A stretch of DNA of 64,000 nucleotides. Origin: Tranquillimonas sp964472855 (lineage in GTDB: Bacteria > Pseudomonadota > Alphaproteobacteria > Rhodobacterales > Rhodobacteraceae). Both the position numbers and the translations under genes were made by a program. Positions 26,653 through 35,284 of the stretch are shown piece by piece. The stretch's first letter is position 1. Every line of letters starts with the position of its first letter. The notes beneath the pieces are model-generated. The model ran no database searches. It had not been told where the DNA came from and saw only the letters and a program-made list of their open reading frames with translations. Location of the stretch: positions 13,976 to 77,975 of the forward strand of contig CAYYMJ010000006.1 of assembly GCA_964472855.1 (NCBI GenBank), given 5' to 3'.

Positions 26653-27708
26653 ATGTCACTGTCACCAACTCCTGCCGAACGACTTGCCCGGGCCCGGTCA
26701 GATCTGCGCATGGGCCTGCCCGTGCGGCTGGTGCATGGCAACACGGGCCTGCTGGCGGCCCCGGCCGAAACGGTCGGCCCGGTGCGGCTGCAACAGCTTG
26801 TGACCCGTGGCGCGGTGCTGGCGCTGACGCGGCGCCGGGCCGAAACCCTGAAGATCCGCGCCTATGACGGCGATATCGCGCGCATCGCCCTGCCGGCCGA
26901 TATCGACTGCGCCGGACTGCGGGCCATCGTCGACCCGGCCGACGATCTGCGTCACCCCCTGAAGGGACCGTTCCGGCCCGCGCGCGGCGGCGACCCGGCG
27001 CTGGCGCGCGCCGCGATCCTGCTGATGAAATCGGCGCGCCTGATGCCGGCGTCCATCCTTGCGGGCGACGGCGGCAGCGACGGCCTGACCAGCCTGGATA
27101 TTGGCGCGCTGCACGACCTGCCCGCCGCCATGACCGATGTCGTCGCCGCCAACCTGCCCATGTCGGCCGGGCGTGGCCGGCTGCACCTGTTCCGCCCCGC
27201 CGATGGTGGCGAGGAGCATTACGCCGCCGAGGTCGGGCGCCCCGACCGGGCGGACCCGGTGCTGGTGCGGCTGCATTCGGCCTGTTTCACCGGCGACGTT
27301 CTGGGCTCGTTGAAATGCGACTGCGGGCCGCAGCTGAACGGCGCGCTGGCGGCCATGGCGACGGCCGGCGCCGGGGTGCTGTTGTATCTCAATCAGGAAG
27401 GGCGCGGCATCGGGCTGGCCAACAAGCTGCGGGCCTACAGCCTGCAGGACCAGGGGTTCGATACGGTCGAGGCCAACCACCGGCTGGGGTTCGAGGATGA
27501 CGAGCGCGATTTCCGGGTTGGCGCGGCCATTCTGGTCAAGATGGGCATTTCCCGGGTTCGGCTGATGACCAACAACCCGAAAAAGGTTGAACGCCTGCAG
27601 TCCTGCGGGATCGAGGTGGTCGAACGTGTGCCCCTGCATGTTGGCGTCAATCCGCTGAACCAGGCCTATCTGCGCACCAAGGCCGACAAGAGCGGCCACC
27701 TGTTGTGA
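26653..27708 (+). CDS. ribA: GTP cyclohydrolase II
   Basis: A 351-residue enzyme of riboflavin synthesis. The catalytic domain occupies ~165-351: zinc ligands Cys211, Cys222 and Cys224 in HSACFTGDVLGSLKCDCG, then LYLNQEGRGIGLANK and RLMTNNPKK. It opens the imidazole ring of GTP. The N-terminal ~160 residues are an extension of unknown role; it is not a recognisable RibB (DHBP synthase) domain. The stop overlaps the GTG start of the L,D-transpeptidase gene. Confidence 0.9.
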   Translation: MSLSPTPAERLARARSDLRMGLPVRLVHGNTGLLAAPAETVGPVRLQQLVTRGAVLALTRRRAETLKIRAYDGDIARIALPADIDCAGLRAIVDPADDLRHPLKGPFRPARGGDPALARAAILLMKSARLMPASILAGDGGSDGLTSLDIGALHDLPAAMTDVVAANLPMSAGRGRLHLFRPADGGEEHYAAEVGRPDRADPVLVRLHSACFTGDVLGSLKCDCGPQLNGALAAMATAGAGVLLYLNQEGRGIGLANKLRAYSLQDQGFDTVEANHRLGFEDDERDFRVGAAILVKMGISRVRLMTNNPKKVERLQSCGIEVVERVPLHVGVNPLNQAYLRTKADKSGHLL

Positions 27709-28199
27709 GCCCCGGCGACATGGTGGTCAGCCCGCGCGGCCTGCGGTTTCGGGGCCGGGTGATGCCCTGCGTTCTGGGCCGGGGCGGGGTTGCCCGTGCC
27801 AAGCGCGAAGGCGACGGCGCCACGCCGGCGGGCGTGCACGGCATCGTTTCGGTGCTTTACCGGCCCGACCGGGTGGCGCCGCCGTGCGACTGGGCCATGC
27901 CGTTGCGCCGGGCGGATTTGTGGTCGGACGATCCGGCTGATCCGGGCTATAACGGGCTGGTGCGGGCGCCGCATCCGTTCTCGCACGAGGCGCTGTGGCG
28001 CGCCGACCCGCTGTATGATGTGATCCTTGTGACCGACTGGAACCTTGCGCCGGCCCGGCCTGGCCGAGGCTCGGCCATTTTCATGCATCGCTGGCGGCGC
28101 GGCGGATATCCAACGGCCGGCTGCGTGGCGCTGGCGCCGCGCGACCTGGGGTGGATCGCGGCGCGGCTGGCACCGGGGGCGCGGCTGTGCGTGCCCTGA
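27705..28199 (+). CDS. L,D-transpeptidase (YkuD domain) family protein
   Basis: A 164-residue protein. The catalytic Cys-His region is near the C-terminus: IFMHRWRRGGYPTAGCVAL, where His and the nucleophilic Cys follow the YkuD pattern. No signal peptide is apparent, which is unusual for a periplasmic cell-wall enzyme. The start is a GTG that overlaps the ribA stop (GTGA); an ATG at 27720 is the alternative. It may crosslink peptidoglycan or anchor lipoproteins. Confidence 0.8.
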   Translation: MSPGDMVVSPRGLRFRGRVMPCVLGRGGVARAKREGDGATPAGVHGIVSVLYRPDRVAPPCDWAMPLRRADLWSDDPADPGYNGLVRAPHPFSHEALWRADPLYDVILVTDWNLAPARPGRGSAIFMHRWRRGGYPTAGCVALAPRDLGWIAARLAPGARLCVP

Positions 28200-28211
28200 C
28201 CCAGAACGACA

Positions 28212-28310
28212 GCGTTTTGCGTTCAGCTTGGTCAAGCCGGCATCGCCTGACGCGTTGAAATCCATGATTTCAGGCAGCGTTGTGAGTTTCAGATTGGGTG
28301 CAACACGCGT
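28212..28310 (+). repeat. MITE-like repeat copy C
   Basis: It begins GCGTTTTGCGTTCAGC and carries the conserved centre CCTGACGCGTTGAAATCC and ATGATTTCAGGCAGCGTTG. The right terminal repeat is degenerate. It lies between the convergent L,D-transpeptidase and yggS genes. Confidence 0.6.
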
Positions 28311-28319
28311 CAAGAGGCC

Positions 28320-28338
28320 GATTTTTCGCAGAAAAATC
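28320..28338 (-). terminator. A/T hairpin next to the yggS stop codon
   Basis: Perfect inverted repeat GATTTTT-CGCAG-AAAAATC just past the yggS stop (28346). Same motif as 37102-37120. The arms supply both a stem and a T-run, so it may terminate transcription in either direction. Confidence 0.5.
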
Positions 28339-28345
28339 GCGGCGC

Positions 28346-28999
28346 TCAGCCCGGGGTCCGGTCACCGAATATTGCCGACCCCACGCGCACATGCGTGGCG
28401 CCCTGGGCGATGGCGCGCTCGAAATCGCCGCTCATACCCATGGACAGCCCGCTCAGCCCGTTGCGCGCGGCAATCGCGGCAAGCAAGGCAAAATGCAGGG
28501 TGGCTTCTTCGTCGGCGGGCGGGATGCACATCAGGCCCTTCAGCGGCAGGTCCATGGCCCGTGCGCTGTCGATGAAGGCATCGGCATCATCGGGCAGCAC
28601 CCCGGCCTTTTGCGGCTCTTCGCCGGTGTTCACCTGGATGAATATGTCCGGGCAGGCGCCGGTTTCCTGCGCCAGCCGGGCAATCGTGCCGGCCAGTTTC
28701 GGGCGGTCGACCGCATGGATGGCGTCGAACAGGTCCATCGCCACCCGAGCCTTGTTGGTTTGCAGCGGCCCGATCAGGTGTAACGCGACTGGTCCGAACC
28801 GTTCGATCAGGCCGGGCCATTTACCCTGAGCTTCCTGCACCCGGTTCTCGCCAAAACAGCGGTGGCCCTGCTGCAGCACCGCCGCCACCCGGTCGAGCGG
28901 TTGCACCTTGGACACCGCGATCAGGGTCACGCCCGCCGCGTCACGCCCCGAGTTCGCGGCCGCCGCCGCGATCCGGTCCTTTATGTCGGCAAGGCCCAT
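28346..28999 (-). CDS. YggS family PLP homeostasis protein
   Basis: A 217-residue PLP-binding protein of the YggS/PROSC family. The Schiff-base lysine is Lys31 in LIAVSKVQP; FGENRVQEAQGK, LHLIGPLQTNKAR and the terminal VRVGSAIFG are family hallmarks. It buffers PLP and affects amino- and keto-acid balance rather than catalysing a known reaction. It is 75 bp downstream of the porin gene but separated by a terminator. Confidence 0.9.
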   Translation of the reverse strand: MGLADIKDRIAAAAANSGRDAAGVTLIAVSKVQPLDRVAAVLQQGHRCFGENRVQEAQGKWPGLIERFGPVALHLIGPLQTNKARVAMDLFDAIHAVDRPKLAGTIARLAQETGACPDIFIQVNTGEEPQKAGVLPDDADAFIDSARAMDLPLKGLMCIPPADEEATLHFALLAAIAARNGLSGLSMGMSGDFERAIAQGATHVRVGSAIFGDRTPG

Positions 29000-29016
29000 G
29001 ACAAATTCCGTGTCTG

Positions 29017-29049
29017 CAAAAGGAAAGGGCGGACCCGCGGGCCCGCCCC
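29017..29049 (-). terminator. rho-independent terminator of the porin gene
   Basis: On the minus strand, a GC-rich stem GGGCGGGCCCG/CGGGTCCGCCC (29027-29048, one mismatch) is followed by TTTCCTTTT. It lies just beyond the porin stop codon at 29075. Confidence 0.75.
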
Positions 29050-29074
29050 TCTTTAAGCCAAATCCCTTTGGGGA

Positions 29075-29893
29075 TCAGAAGCCCAGTTCGCCGCCCAGGT
29101 ACCAGGCGCTGGCGCTGTTGACGCCGGCAACCAGGCTCAGGCCGCCGCCCATCGCCATCGCGCCGGTGGCTTCCCAGGCGTTGGTGCTGTCGAAGGTAAC
29201 CGAAGCGCTCAGGTCGCCGCTGGTGACGTCAGCGCTGACGTCCCATGCGCCGGCGTCGTCGGCGCCGAGGCCGAGGGTCACGTCGCCGACAACATATTCG
29301 ATGGCAACGCTGTTGACACCGGTGCCTTGGTCGGCGGTCACGTCAACCGAGACCGGGCCCGAGGCATAGCCGAGGGTGAACGAGGTGTTGCCAGCGATAT
29401 CGTCGCCGGTAACGCCAACACTGAAGCCGTTCATGTCATAGCCCAGGTCATACGAGAAGCTGGCCGCCGCGGAGCCGTCGACGTCGACGGTGATTTCGGC
29501 GTTCAGGGCGTTGCCCGCGTAGGCTGCCGACAGGTCATGGCCGCCGTTGCCGCTGTCATACAGGTCGTCGATGTTGCCCTGGTTGAAGGTCAGGGTCAGG
29601 CCGTTCATGGCCACCCATGCGCCGCCAAAGCCCCAAACGCCGGTGGGCGCGGTGAAGGCAAAGCCGTCGCGGCCCATCGAGCCGACTTCGACGTCCATGC
29701 TGGTGCCGAAGGTCCAGCCGTTGTCCGACATGCCTTCCCAGGTCAGGGTCGCGTCGGCGGTGCTGTAGGCATCGGTGGTGGTGCCGTCGTTCAGGACACC
29801 AAACGTTGCGTTGGCGGCCAGGGTGTAGCCTTCGGCGGCGGCAAAACCAGCCGTCAGGACCAGAGCGGTCGAGGCAAGGAGAAGTTTTTTCAT
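29075..29893 (-). CDS. outer-membrane porin
   Basis: A 272-residue beta-barrel protein. The signal peptide MKKLLLASTALVLTAGFAAA is followed by alternating polar/hydrophobic strands rich in Gly, Ala, Thr and Asp, ending in the BAM recognition residue Phe (GGELGF). The pattern is that of Rhodobacteraceae general porins, though somewhat short. GAGGGAAC lies before the ATG. The 254-bp AT-richer region upstream (29894-30147) is shared with the divergent DUF3576 gene and probably holds its strong promoter. Confidence 0.8.
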   Translation of the reverse strand: MKKLLLASTALVLTAGFAAAEGYTLAANATFGVLNDGTTTDAYSTADATLTWEGMSDNGWTFGTSMDVEVGSMGRDGFAFTAPTGVWGFGGAWVAMNGLTLTFNQGNIDDLYDSGNGGHDLSAAYAGNALNAEITVDVDGSAAASFSYDLGYDMNGFSVGVTGDDIAGNTSFTLGYASGPVSVDVTADQGTGVNSVAIEYVVGDVTLGLGADDAGAWDVSADVTSGDLSASVTFDSTNAWEATGAMAMGGGLSLVAGVNSASAWYLGGELGF

Positions 29894-30147
29894 TTCGAGA
29901 GTTCCCTCGTTTTTTCTTAAACAGGCAACCTCAATCCAGAGATTCCAAATTGAGACTGAACTGTAATTCCCGCCCCCAGCCGCCATTTGCAAGCGGGCCG
30001 CAAACGCCCCCATCCGTTGACTCGGCACTTGGTGCAGCTTTGCCACAGTCTGGCCATGCCAAGGCGGATTTGCGGCAATGACATCCACTTGTCGGTTGCC
30101 TGCCGCTCGGATACACCGGCTGAAAAGCTGGCCCGAAGGGATGACTT

Positions 30148-30624
30148 ATGCCCCGTGTTCTGATGATTCTTCTGCTGTCCGGGTCGGTCCTGACCGGGTG
30201 CGGCGGCAGCCAGGGCCTGCTTGGTCTGGGCGGCGGCGCGCAGCCTGTCGCCACACCGGCCGCGCAGGCGGAACCGCAGAAGTCGTCATTCCTTGACCTG
30301 TTCGCGAACAATGACCCGCCGGGCGTCACGATCGAGGTGAACAAGTATATCTGGTTCGCCGCCCAGCAGGTTCTGGATTTCCTGCCCATCCAGTCGGCCG
30401 ATCCGTTTTCTGGTGTTCTTGTCTATGGTTACGGCACCCCGCCGGGTGGTGGGACCGCCTATCGCGCCACGATTTACGTGACCGACCCGGCCCTTGACGC
30501 CCGGTCGCTCAACATCGCCATGTCCACCCGCTCGGGCCCGGTCAGCGCCGATACGCTGCGCGCGATCGAGGATGCGATCCTGACCCGCGCCCGGCAATTG
30601 CGCATCGCCGACGGCAACCTCTGA
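30148..30624 (+). CDS. DUF3576 domain-containing lipoprotein
   Basis: A 158-residue lipoprotein: signal peptide with lipobox LTGC (Cys18), then a low-complexity Ala/Pro stretch, then the DUF3576 core (VNKYIWFAAQQVLDFLPI, SADPFSGVLVYGY). The function is unknown. In related genomes it commonly lies upstream of leuS-lptE-holA, as it does here except that a glycosyltransferase gene intervenes on the other strand. Confidence 0.85.
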   Translation: MPRVLMILLLSGSVLTGCGGSQGLLGLGGGAQPVATPAAQAEPQKSSFLDLFANNDPPGVTIEVNKYIWFAAQQVLDFLPIQSADPFSGVLVYGYGTPPGGGTAYRATIYVTDPALDARSLNIAMSTRSGPVSADTLRAIEDAILTRARQLRIADGNL

Positions 30625-30640
30625 TACCCGCGAATCGGCT

Positions 30641-30707
30641 GGCCCGGCGCCGCCTGTGCCGCCTGTGCGCACGCGTGCCGGCGCTGCAGCGCCCCGGGCG
30701 CCGGGCC
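30641..30707. terminator. nested inverted repeats between convergent genes
   Basis: GGCCCGGCGCC (30641-30651) pairs perfectly with GGCGCCGGGCC (30697-30707); the loop holds a second palindrome GGCGCTGCAGCGCC (30680-30693). It lies between the convergent DUF3576 and glycosyltransferase genes. It is a candidate bidirectional transcription stop, without a clear U-tract. Confidence 0.4.
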
Positions 30708-30783
30708 GTCCGGGTGCGTCAGTCTGTGCCCGCATGATCGGTTAACCGGGATCTTGCCGGAAATCGGGCAAAACGGTGCCGGA

Positions 30784-32025
30784 TCAGCCGCTGCCGACCA
30801 GCCTTTCGACCCAAGCGAACTGTTGCGGCAGGCACACAGCCTGCAGGTCGTAGTCTCGCACGACCCTGTCGCGCGCCGCCGCGCCCAGCGCGGCCCGGCG
30901 TTCGGGGCTGGCGGCAAGGCGGTCGACCGCTGCGGCCAGCGCGTCGGGCGCGAAGAAATCGACCATGTCGCCGGTGACACCGTCGGTCATGACCTCGCGC
31001 ACCGGGCCGGTATTGCTGGCAACGATGGCGCAGCCGGTCGACATCGCCTCGACCAGGCTCCAGCTCAGCACGAAGGGATAGGTCAGATAGACATGCACGG
31101 TCGATACCTGAAGCAGGCGGATATAGTCGGGATAGGGGATGCGCCCCAGGAAATGCACGCGCTGCCAGTCGGCATCGGAAATGCCGGGCCGCACCTCGGC
31201 TGTCATCACCTCTTTCCATGACCCGCCGGATTTGGGCGCCGCGCCATAGCTGACGCCCTCGTCGCCCACCAGCAGCACCCGCGCATTGGGGCGCCGGCGC
31301 AGGATCTCGGGCAGCGCCCGCATGAAGATGTGAAACCCGCGATAGGGTTCGAGGTTGCGGTTGACGAAGGTGATCACCTCGTCCGCGCGGGTCAGATCCG
31401 GCGTTTCCGGGCGCTGGAACACCACGTTGGTGTCGGGCGCCGCGATATCGGTGCGAATCCCGTCGAAGATCACGTCGATCTTGGCCCGCAACGCCGGCGG
31501 GAAGGTGTCGGCCTGCCAGTGGGTGGGGCTGAAACTGGCATCGGCAAGCTCAAGCTGCTGGCGCATGGCCATGTTGCGCAGGCGGATGCGCACGTCGCGC
31601 CCAACCTCGTTGCCGCTGGCGAACTCGGGGTCAAAGCCAACGTCCGCGCCCTCGGCCTGATAGAAGAACTCCGAGAATATCCCCAGTTTGGCCTCGGGCC
31701 ACACATCCTTGACGAACAGGGCCTCGCCCCAGCCGGAATGGGCAACCACGGCGTCGGGGGTAAAGCCACGGTCCTTCAGCACCCCCAGCGCGCGATAGAC
31801 GGTGGCGCCCCGGTCGACGGCGCGGTTGAACACCGTGACCCAGGGGTGCAGCCGCTGATCCTTGGGCTCGTCATACTTGTAGGTCAGCAGGCGCACGCCC
31901 TTCCATTCGCCGGTGCGGTCCGACCGGGCGCCCAGCGCCACCACGCGATGCCCCTTTTCCGCCAGGGCGGGGGCAAGATGCGTGAACTGTCCGGGAAAAT
32001 TCTGGTGTAGAAATAGGAAATTCAT
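30784..32025 (-). CDS. group 1 glycosyltransferase
   Basis: A 413-residue GT-B glycosyltransferase. It begins MNFLFLHQNFPGQFTHLAPAL, has the nucleotide-sugar region VNRNLEPYRGFHIFMRALP, and MSTGCAIVASNTGPVREVM near the acceptor helix. It probably adds a sugar to a surface polysaccharide or another glycan; no polysaccharide cluster surrounds it. The ATG at 32025 starts at the conserved N-terminus; an in-frame extension to 32091 is not conserved. Confidence 0.85.
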   Translation of the reverse strand: MNFLFLHQNFPGQFTHLAPALAEKGHRVVALGARSDRTGEWKGVRLLTYKYDEPKDQRLHPWVTVFNRAVDRGATVYRALGVLKDRGFTPDAVVAHSGWGEALFVKDVWPEAKLGIFSEFFYQAEGADVGFDPEFASGNEVGRDVRIRLRNMAMRQQLELADASFSPTHWQADTFPPALRAKIDVIFDGIRTDIAAPDTNVVFQRPETPDLTRADEVITFVNRNLEPYRGFHIFMRALPEILRRRPNARVLLVGDEGVSYGAAPKSGGSWKEVMTAEVRPGISDADWQRVHFLGRIPYPDYIRLLQVSTVHVYLTYPFVLSWSLVEAMSTGCAIVASNTGPVREVMTDGVTGDMVDFFAPDALAAAVDRLAASPERRAALGAAARDRVVRDYDLQAVCLPQQFAWVERLVGSG

Positions 32026-32187
32026 CTGCCCGACCGCGCCCGGCCCCCAAAGTCTTTGGGCGACCCTAGCCGCCGGATCGGTGAAGGCCAAGCAGGCAGA
32101 CCCGATTCGGCTGGACGATGCGGGGCGGGCGACCTATCAAATCCCGAAGCCCCAGCGGCACCGATTTCAAAGGACGATGACAGGGCG

Positions 32188-34764
32188 ATGACGCGCTACG
32201 ACCCCGCCAGTATTGAACCCAAGTGGCAAGAAGCCTGGGACGCGGCCCAGGTGTTCCGGGCCGAACGCGACCCGTCGAAGCCGAAATACTATGTGCTCGA
32301 GATGTTTCCCTACCCCTCGGGGAACCTCCATATCGGCCATGTGCGCAACTATACGATGGGCGACGTCATCGCCCGCTACAAGCTTGCCACCGGCCACGCC
32401 GTTCTGCACCCCATGGGCTGGGATGCCTTCGGTCTGCCGGCCGAGAACGCGGCGATGGAACGCGGCATCAACCCCGCCGGCTGGACCCGCCAGAACATCG
32501 GGAACATGAAGGCCCAGTTTGCCATGCTGGGCCTGACGCTGGACTGGAATCGCGAACTGGCCACCTGCGACCCCGAATACTATGGCCAGCAACAGGCCAT
32601 GTTCCTGGATTTCATGGAAAAGGGGCTGGTCTATCGCAAGGCGGCCATCGTCAACTGGGACCCGGTCGACATGACCGTTCTGGCCAACGAACAGGTCGAA
32701 GATGGCAAGGGCTGGCGGTCGGGCGCCCCGGTCGAGCGGCGCGAACTGACCCAGTGGTTCTTTCGCATCTCGGACTATTCCGACGAATTGCTGACCGCGC
32801 TGGACCGGCTCGACCACTGGCCCGAGAAGGTCAAGACGATGCAGCGCAACTGGATCGGCAAAAGCCGGGGCCTGCAGTTTTCCTTCGACCTGACCGCGCC
32901 GCATGGCGATTTCGACAAGGTCGCGGTGTATACCACCCGCCCCGACACACTGATGGGCGCCTCGTTCATCGGCATTTCGCCCGACCATCCGCTGGCCAGA
33001 TCGCTTGAGGCCGGGCGCGCCGACGTGGCCGGCTTTTGCGCCGACTGCCGCAAGACCGGGACATCCGAAGAAGCGCTGGAAACCGCCGAAAAGCTGGGGT
33101 TTGACACCGGCCTGACCTGCCGCCACCCGTTCAACCCGGACTGGAAGCTGCCGGTCTATATCGCCAACTTCATCCTGATGGACTATGGCACCGGCGCCAT
33201 TTTCGGCTGTCCGGCCCACGACCAGCGCGACCTGGATTTCGCCCGCAAATACCGGCTTGACGTGATTTCGACCTTCGAGCCCCAAGCGCCCGAAGGCCAT
33301 GTCCGCCCCGAAGACGGCGGCGGCGCCTATGTTCCGCCAAAGGGCGAAACCGTGCGCTTTGTCGCCGGCTTCTTTGATGGCGGCGACCTGCAGACCGGCA
33401 ACCAAGCCATCGACAATGCCATCGCCCATTGCGAGGCGCGCGGCGTCGGGCAGGGCGTGACCAAGTTCCGCCTGCGCGACTGGGGGCTGTCCCGCCAGCG
33501 CTATTGGGGCTGTCCGATCCCGGTGGTGCATTGCGACCAGTGCGGCGTGGTGCCCGAGAAGAAGGAAAACCTGCCGATCGAGCTGCCGCAGGATGTCGAC
33601 TTTTCCAAACCCGGCAACCCGCTTGACCGGCACCCGACCTGGCGCGATGTCGATTGCCCGGCCTGTGGCCGGCCGGCGCGGCGCGAAACCGACACCATGG
33701 ACACCTTTGTCGATTCGTCGTGGTATTTCGCCCGCTTCACCGCCCCGCGCGCCGCGTCGCCGACGGTGGCCGAAGATGCCGCCTACTGGTTGAACGTCGA
33801 CCAGTATATCGGCGGGATCGAGCATGCGATCCTGCACCTGCTGTATTCGCGGTTCTTCGCGCGGGCCATGCACGCCTGCGGCCACCTGCCCGCCGGCGCC
33901 ATCGAACCCTTCGACGCGCTGTTCACCCAGGGCATGGTGACCCACGCCACCTATGCCACAACCGACCCCGAAACCGGGCGCAACCGCTGGCATTTCCCCG
34001 ACGAGGTGGCCGAGGACGGCGGGCGCACGACGCTCAAGGCCGACCCGGCGGTCGAGGTCACGGTGGGCCAGACCATCAAGATGTCGAAATCCAAGCGCAA
34101 CGTCGTTGACCCGGTGGCCATCGTGCAGACCTATGGCGCCGACACCGCGCGCTGGTTCGTGCTGTCCGACAGCCCGCCCGAGCGTGACGTCGAATGGACA
34201 ACCGCCGGCGCCGAGGCCACGTCAAAGCATCTGGCCCGGGTCATGCGCATCGCGACCGAGGTCGACAACGCCCCCGAAACCGGCAGCGGCGACGATGCGC
34301 TGCGGCGTGAGACGCACAAGACCGTTCACGACGTGACGATGGGGATCGAAAGCTTTGGCTTCAACACCTCGATCGCCCGGCTTTATGCCTTCACCAACCT
34401 GCTGGGCAAATCGCAGGCCGGTCGGGCCGCCCGGCGCGAGGCGACCCTGACCCTTGCGCAGCTGATGTCACCGGTCACCCCGCACCTGTCCGAAGAGATC
34501 TGGGCCATGCTGGGCGGCGAAGGTCTGGTGTCGCTGGCGCCGTGGCCACAGGCCGACCCGGCGATGCTGGTCGAGGACACGGTGACCATGCCGATCCAGA
34601 TCAACGGCAAGCGCCGGGCCGAGATCGTGGTGCCGCGCGACATGGACAAGGCAGCCATCGAACAGATGACCCTGGACCATGACGCCGTGAAAAAGGCGCT
34701 GGGCGGCGGCAGGCCGAAAAAGCTGATCGTCGTGCCCGGCCGGATCGTGAATGTCGTGGTCTAG
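32188..34764 (+). CDS. leuS: leucyl-tRNA synthetase
   Basis: An 858-residue class I synthetase. The HIGH motif is in YPSGNLHIGHVRNY near residue 45-58, the editing CP1 domain follows, and KMSKSKRN is near 631. The ATG at 32188 is preceded by an AGGA at suitable distance and the protein starts MTRYDPASIEPKWQ, the usual beginning. Its 3' end overlaps lptE by 14 bp, and lptE overlaps holA, making a leuS-lptE-holA-GST operon. Confidence 0.95.
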   Translation: MTRYDPASIEPKWQEAWDAAQVFRAERDPSKPKYYVLEMFPYPSGNLHIGHVRNYTMGDVIARYKLATGHAVLHPMGWDAFGLPAENAAMERGINPAGWTRQNIGNMKAQFAMLGLTLDWNRELATCDPEYYGQQQAMFLDFMEKGLVYRKAAIVNWDPVDMTVLANEQVEDGKGWRSGAPVERRELTQWFFRISDYSDELLTALDRLDHWPEKVKTMQRNWIGKSRGLQFSFDLTAPHGDFDKVAVYTTRPDTLMGASFIGISPDHPLARSLEAGRADVAGFCADCRKTGTSEEALETAEKLGFDTGLTCRHPFNPDWKLPVYIANFILMDYGTGAIFGCPAHDQRDLDFARKYRLDVISTFEPQAPEGHVRPEDGGGAYVPPKGETVRFVAGFFDGGDLQTGNQAIDNAIAHCEARGVGQGVTKFRLRDWGLSRQRYWGCPIPVVHCDQCGVVPEKKENLPIELPQDVDFSKPGNPLDRHPTWRDVDCPACGRPARRETDTMDTFVDSSWYFARFTAPRAASPTVAEDAAYWLNVDQYIGGIEHAILHLLYSRFFARAMHACGHLPAGAIEPFDALFTQGMVTHATYATTDPETGRNRWHFPDEVAEDGGRTTLKADPAVEVTVGQTIKMSKSKRNVVDPVAIVQTYGADTARWFVLSDSPPERDVEWTTAGAEATSKHLARVMRIATEVDNAPETGSGDDALRRETHKTVHDVTMGIESFGFNTSIARLYAFTNLLGKSQAGRAARREATLTLAQLMSPVTPHLSEEIWAMLGGEGLVSLAPWPQADPAMLVEDTVTMPIQINGKRRAEIVVPRDMDKAAIEQMTLDHDAVKKALGGGRPKKLIVVPGRIVNVVV

Positions 34765-35284
34765 GCGCAACCTGCTTGCTGGCGCGGCGTCGGCTGCGGT
34801 GGCTTTCGCGCTGGCCGGCTGCGGCTTTGCCCCGGTCTATGGCCCGAACGGCAGCGCCCGTGGCCTGCAGGGCAGCATCGCGCTGGACCCGCCGCACGAC
34901 GCCGAAGGCTTTGCTCTGGTTGGCCAGCTTGAAAACCGGCTGGGGCCGGCCAACGGGGCCGCCTTTCGGCTGGGCGCCGACATAGGCGTGACCGAACAGG
35001 GCCTTGGCATCACGACCGATCAGGAAGTCACGCGCTTTCGCCTGCTGGGCACGGTCGACTGGCAATTGCGGCGCCGGGCCGATGACGCGGTTGTCGCCTC
35101 GGGCCGGGAACAGGCGTTTGCCAGCTATTCGGCGCCGATCTTCGACGCCACCACCGGCTCGACCGCCGGCACCACCGTGTCGGTGATCGCCGCCGCCCGC
35201 GACGCGCGCGACCGGCTGATGGTGATGCTGGCCGACCGGATCGTGGCGCGCCTGCTGCTGACCGCGCCCGACTGGCGCCGATGA
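34751..35284 (+). CDS. lptE: LPS assembly lipoprotein LptE-like
   Basis: A 177-residue lipoprotein. SRRNLLAGAASAAVAFALAG precedes the lipobox cysteine (Cys24) in LAGCGFAPVYG; the mature part has VTRFRLLGTVDWQLRR and ASYSAPIF of the alphaproteobacterial LptE family. It plugs the LptD barrel in the outer membrane. It overlaps leuS by 14 bp and holA by 4 bp (ATGA). Confidence 0.85.
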   Translation: MSWSRRNLLAGAASAAVAFALAGCGFAPVYGPNGSARGLQGSIALDPPHDAEGFALVGQLENRLGPANGAAFRLGADIGVTEQGLGITTDQEVTRFRLLGTVDWQLRRRADDAVVASGREQAFASYSAPIFDATTGSTAGTTVSVIAAARDARDRLMVMLADRIVARLLLTAPDWRR

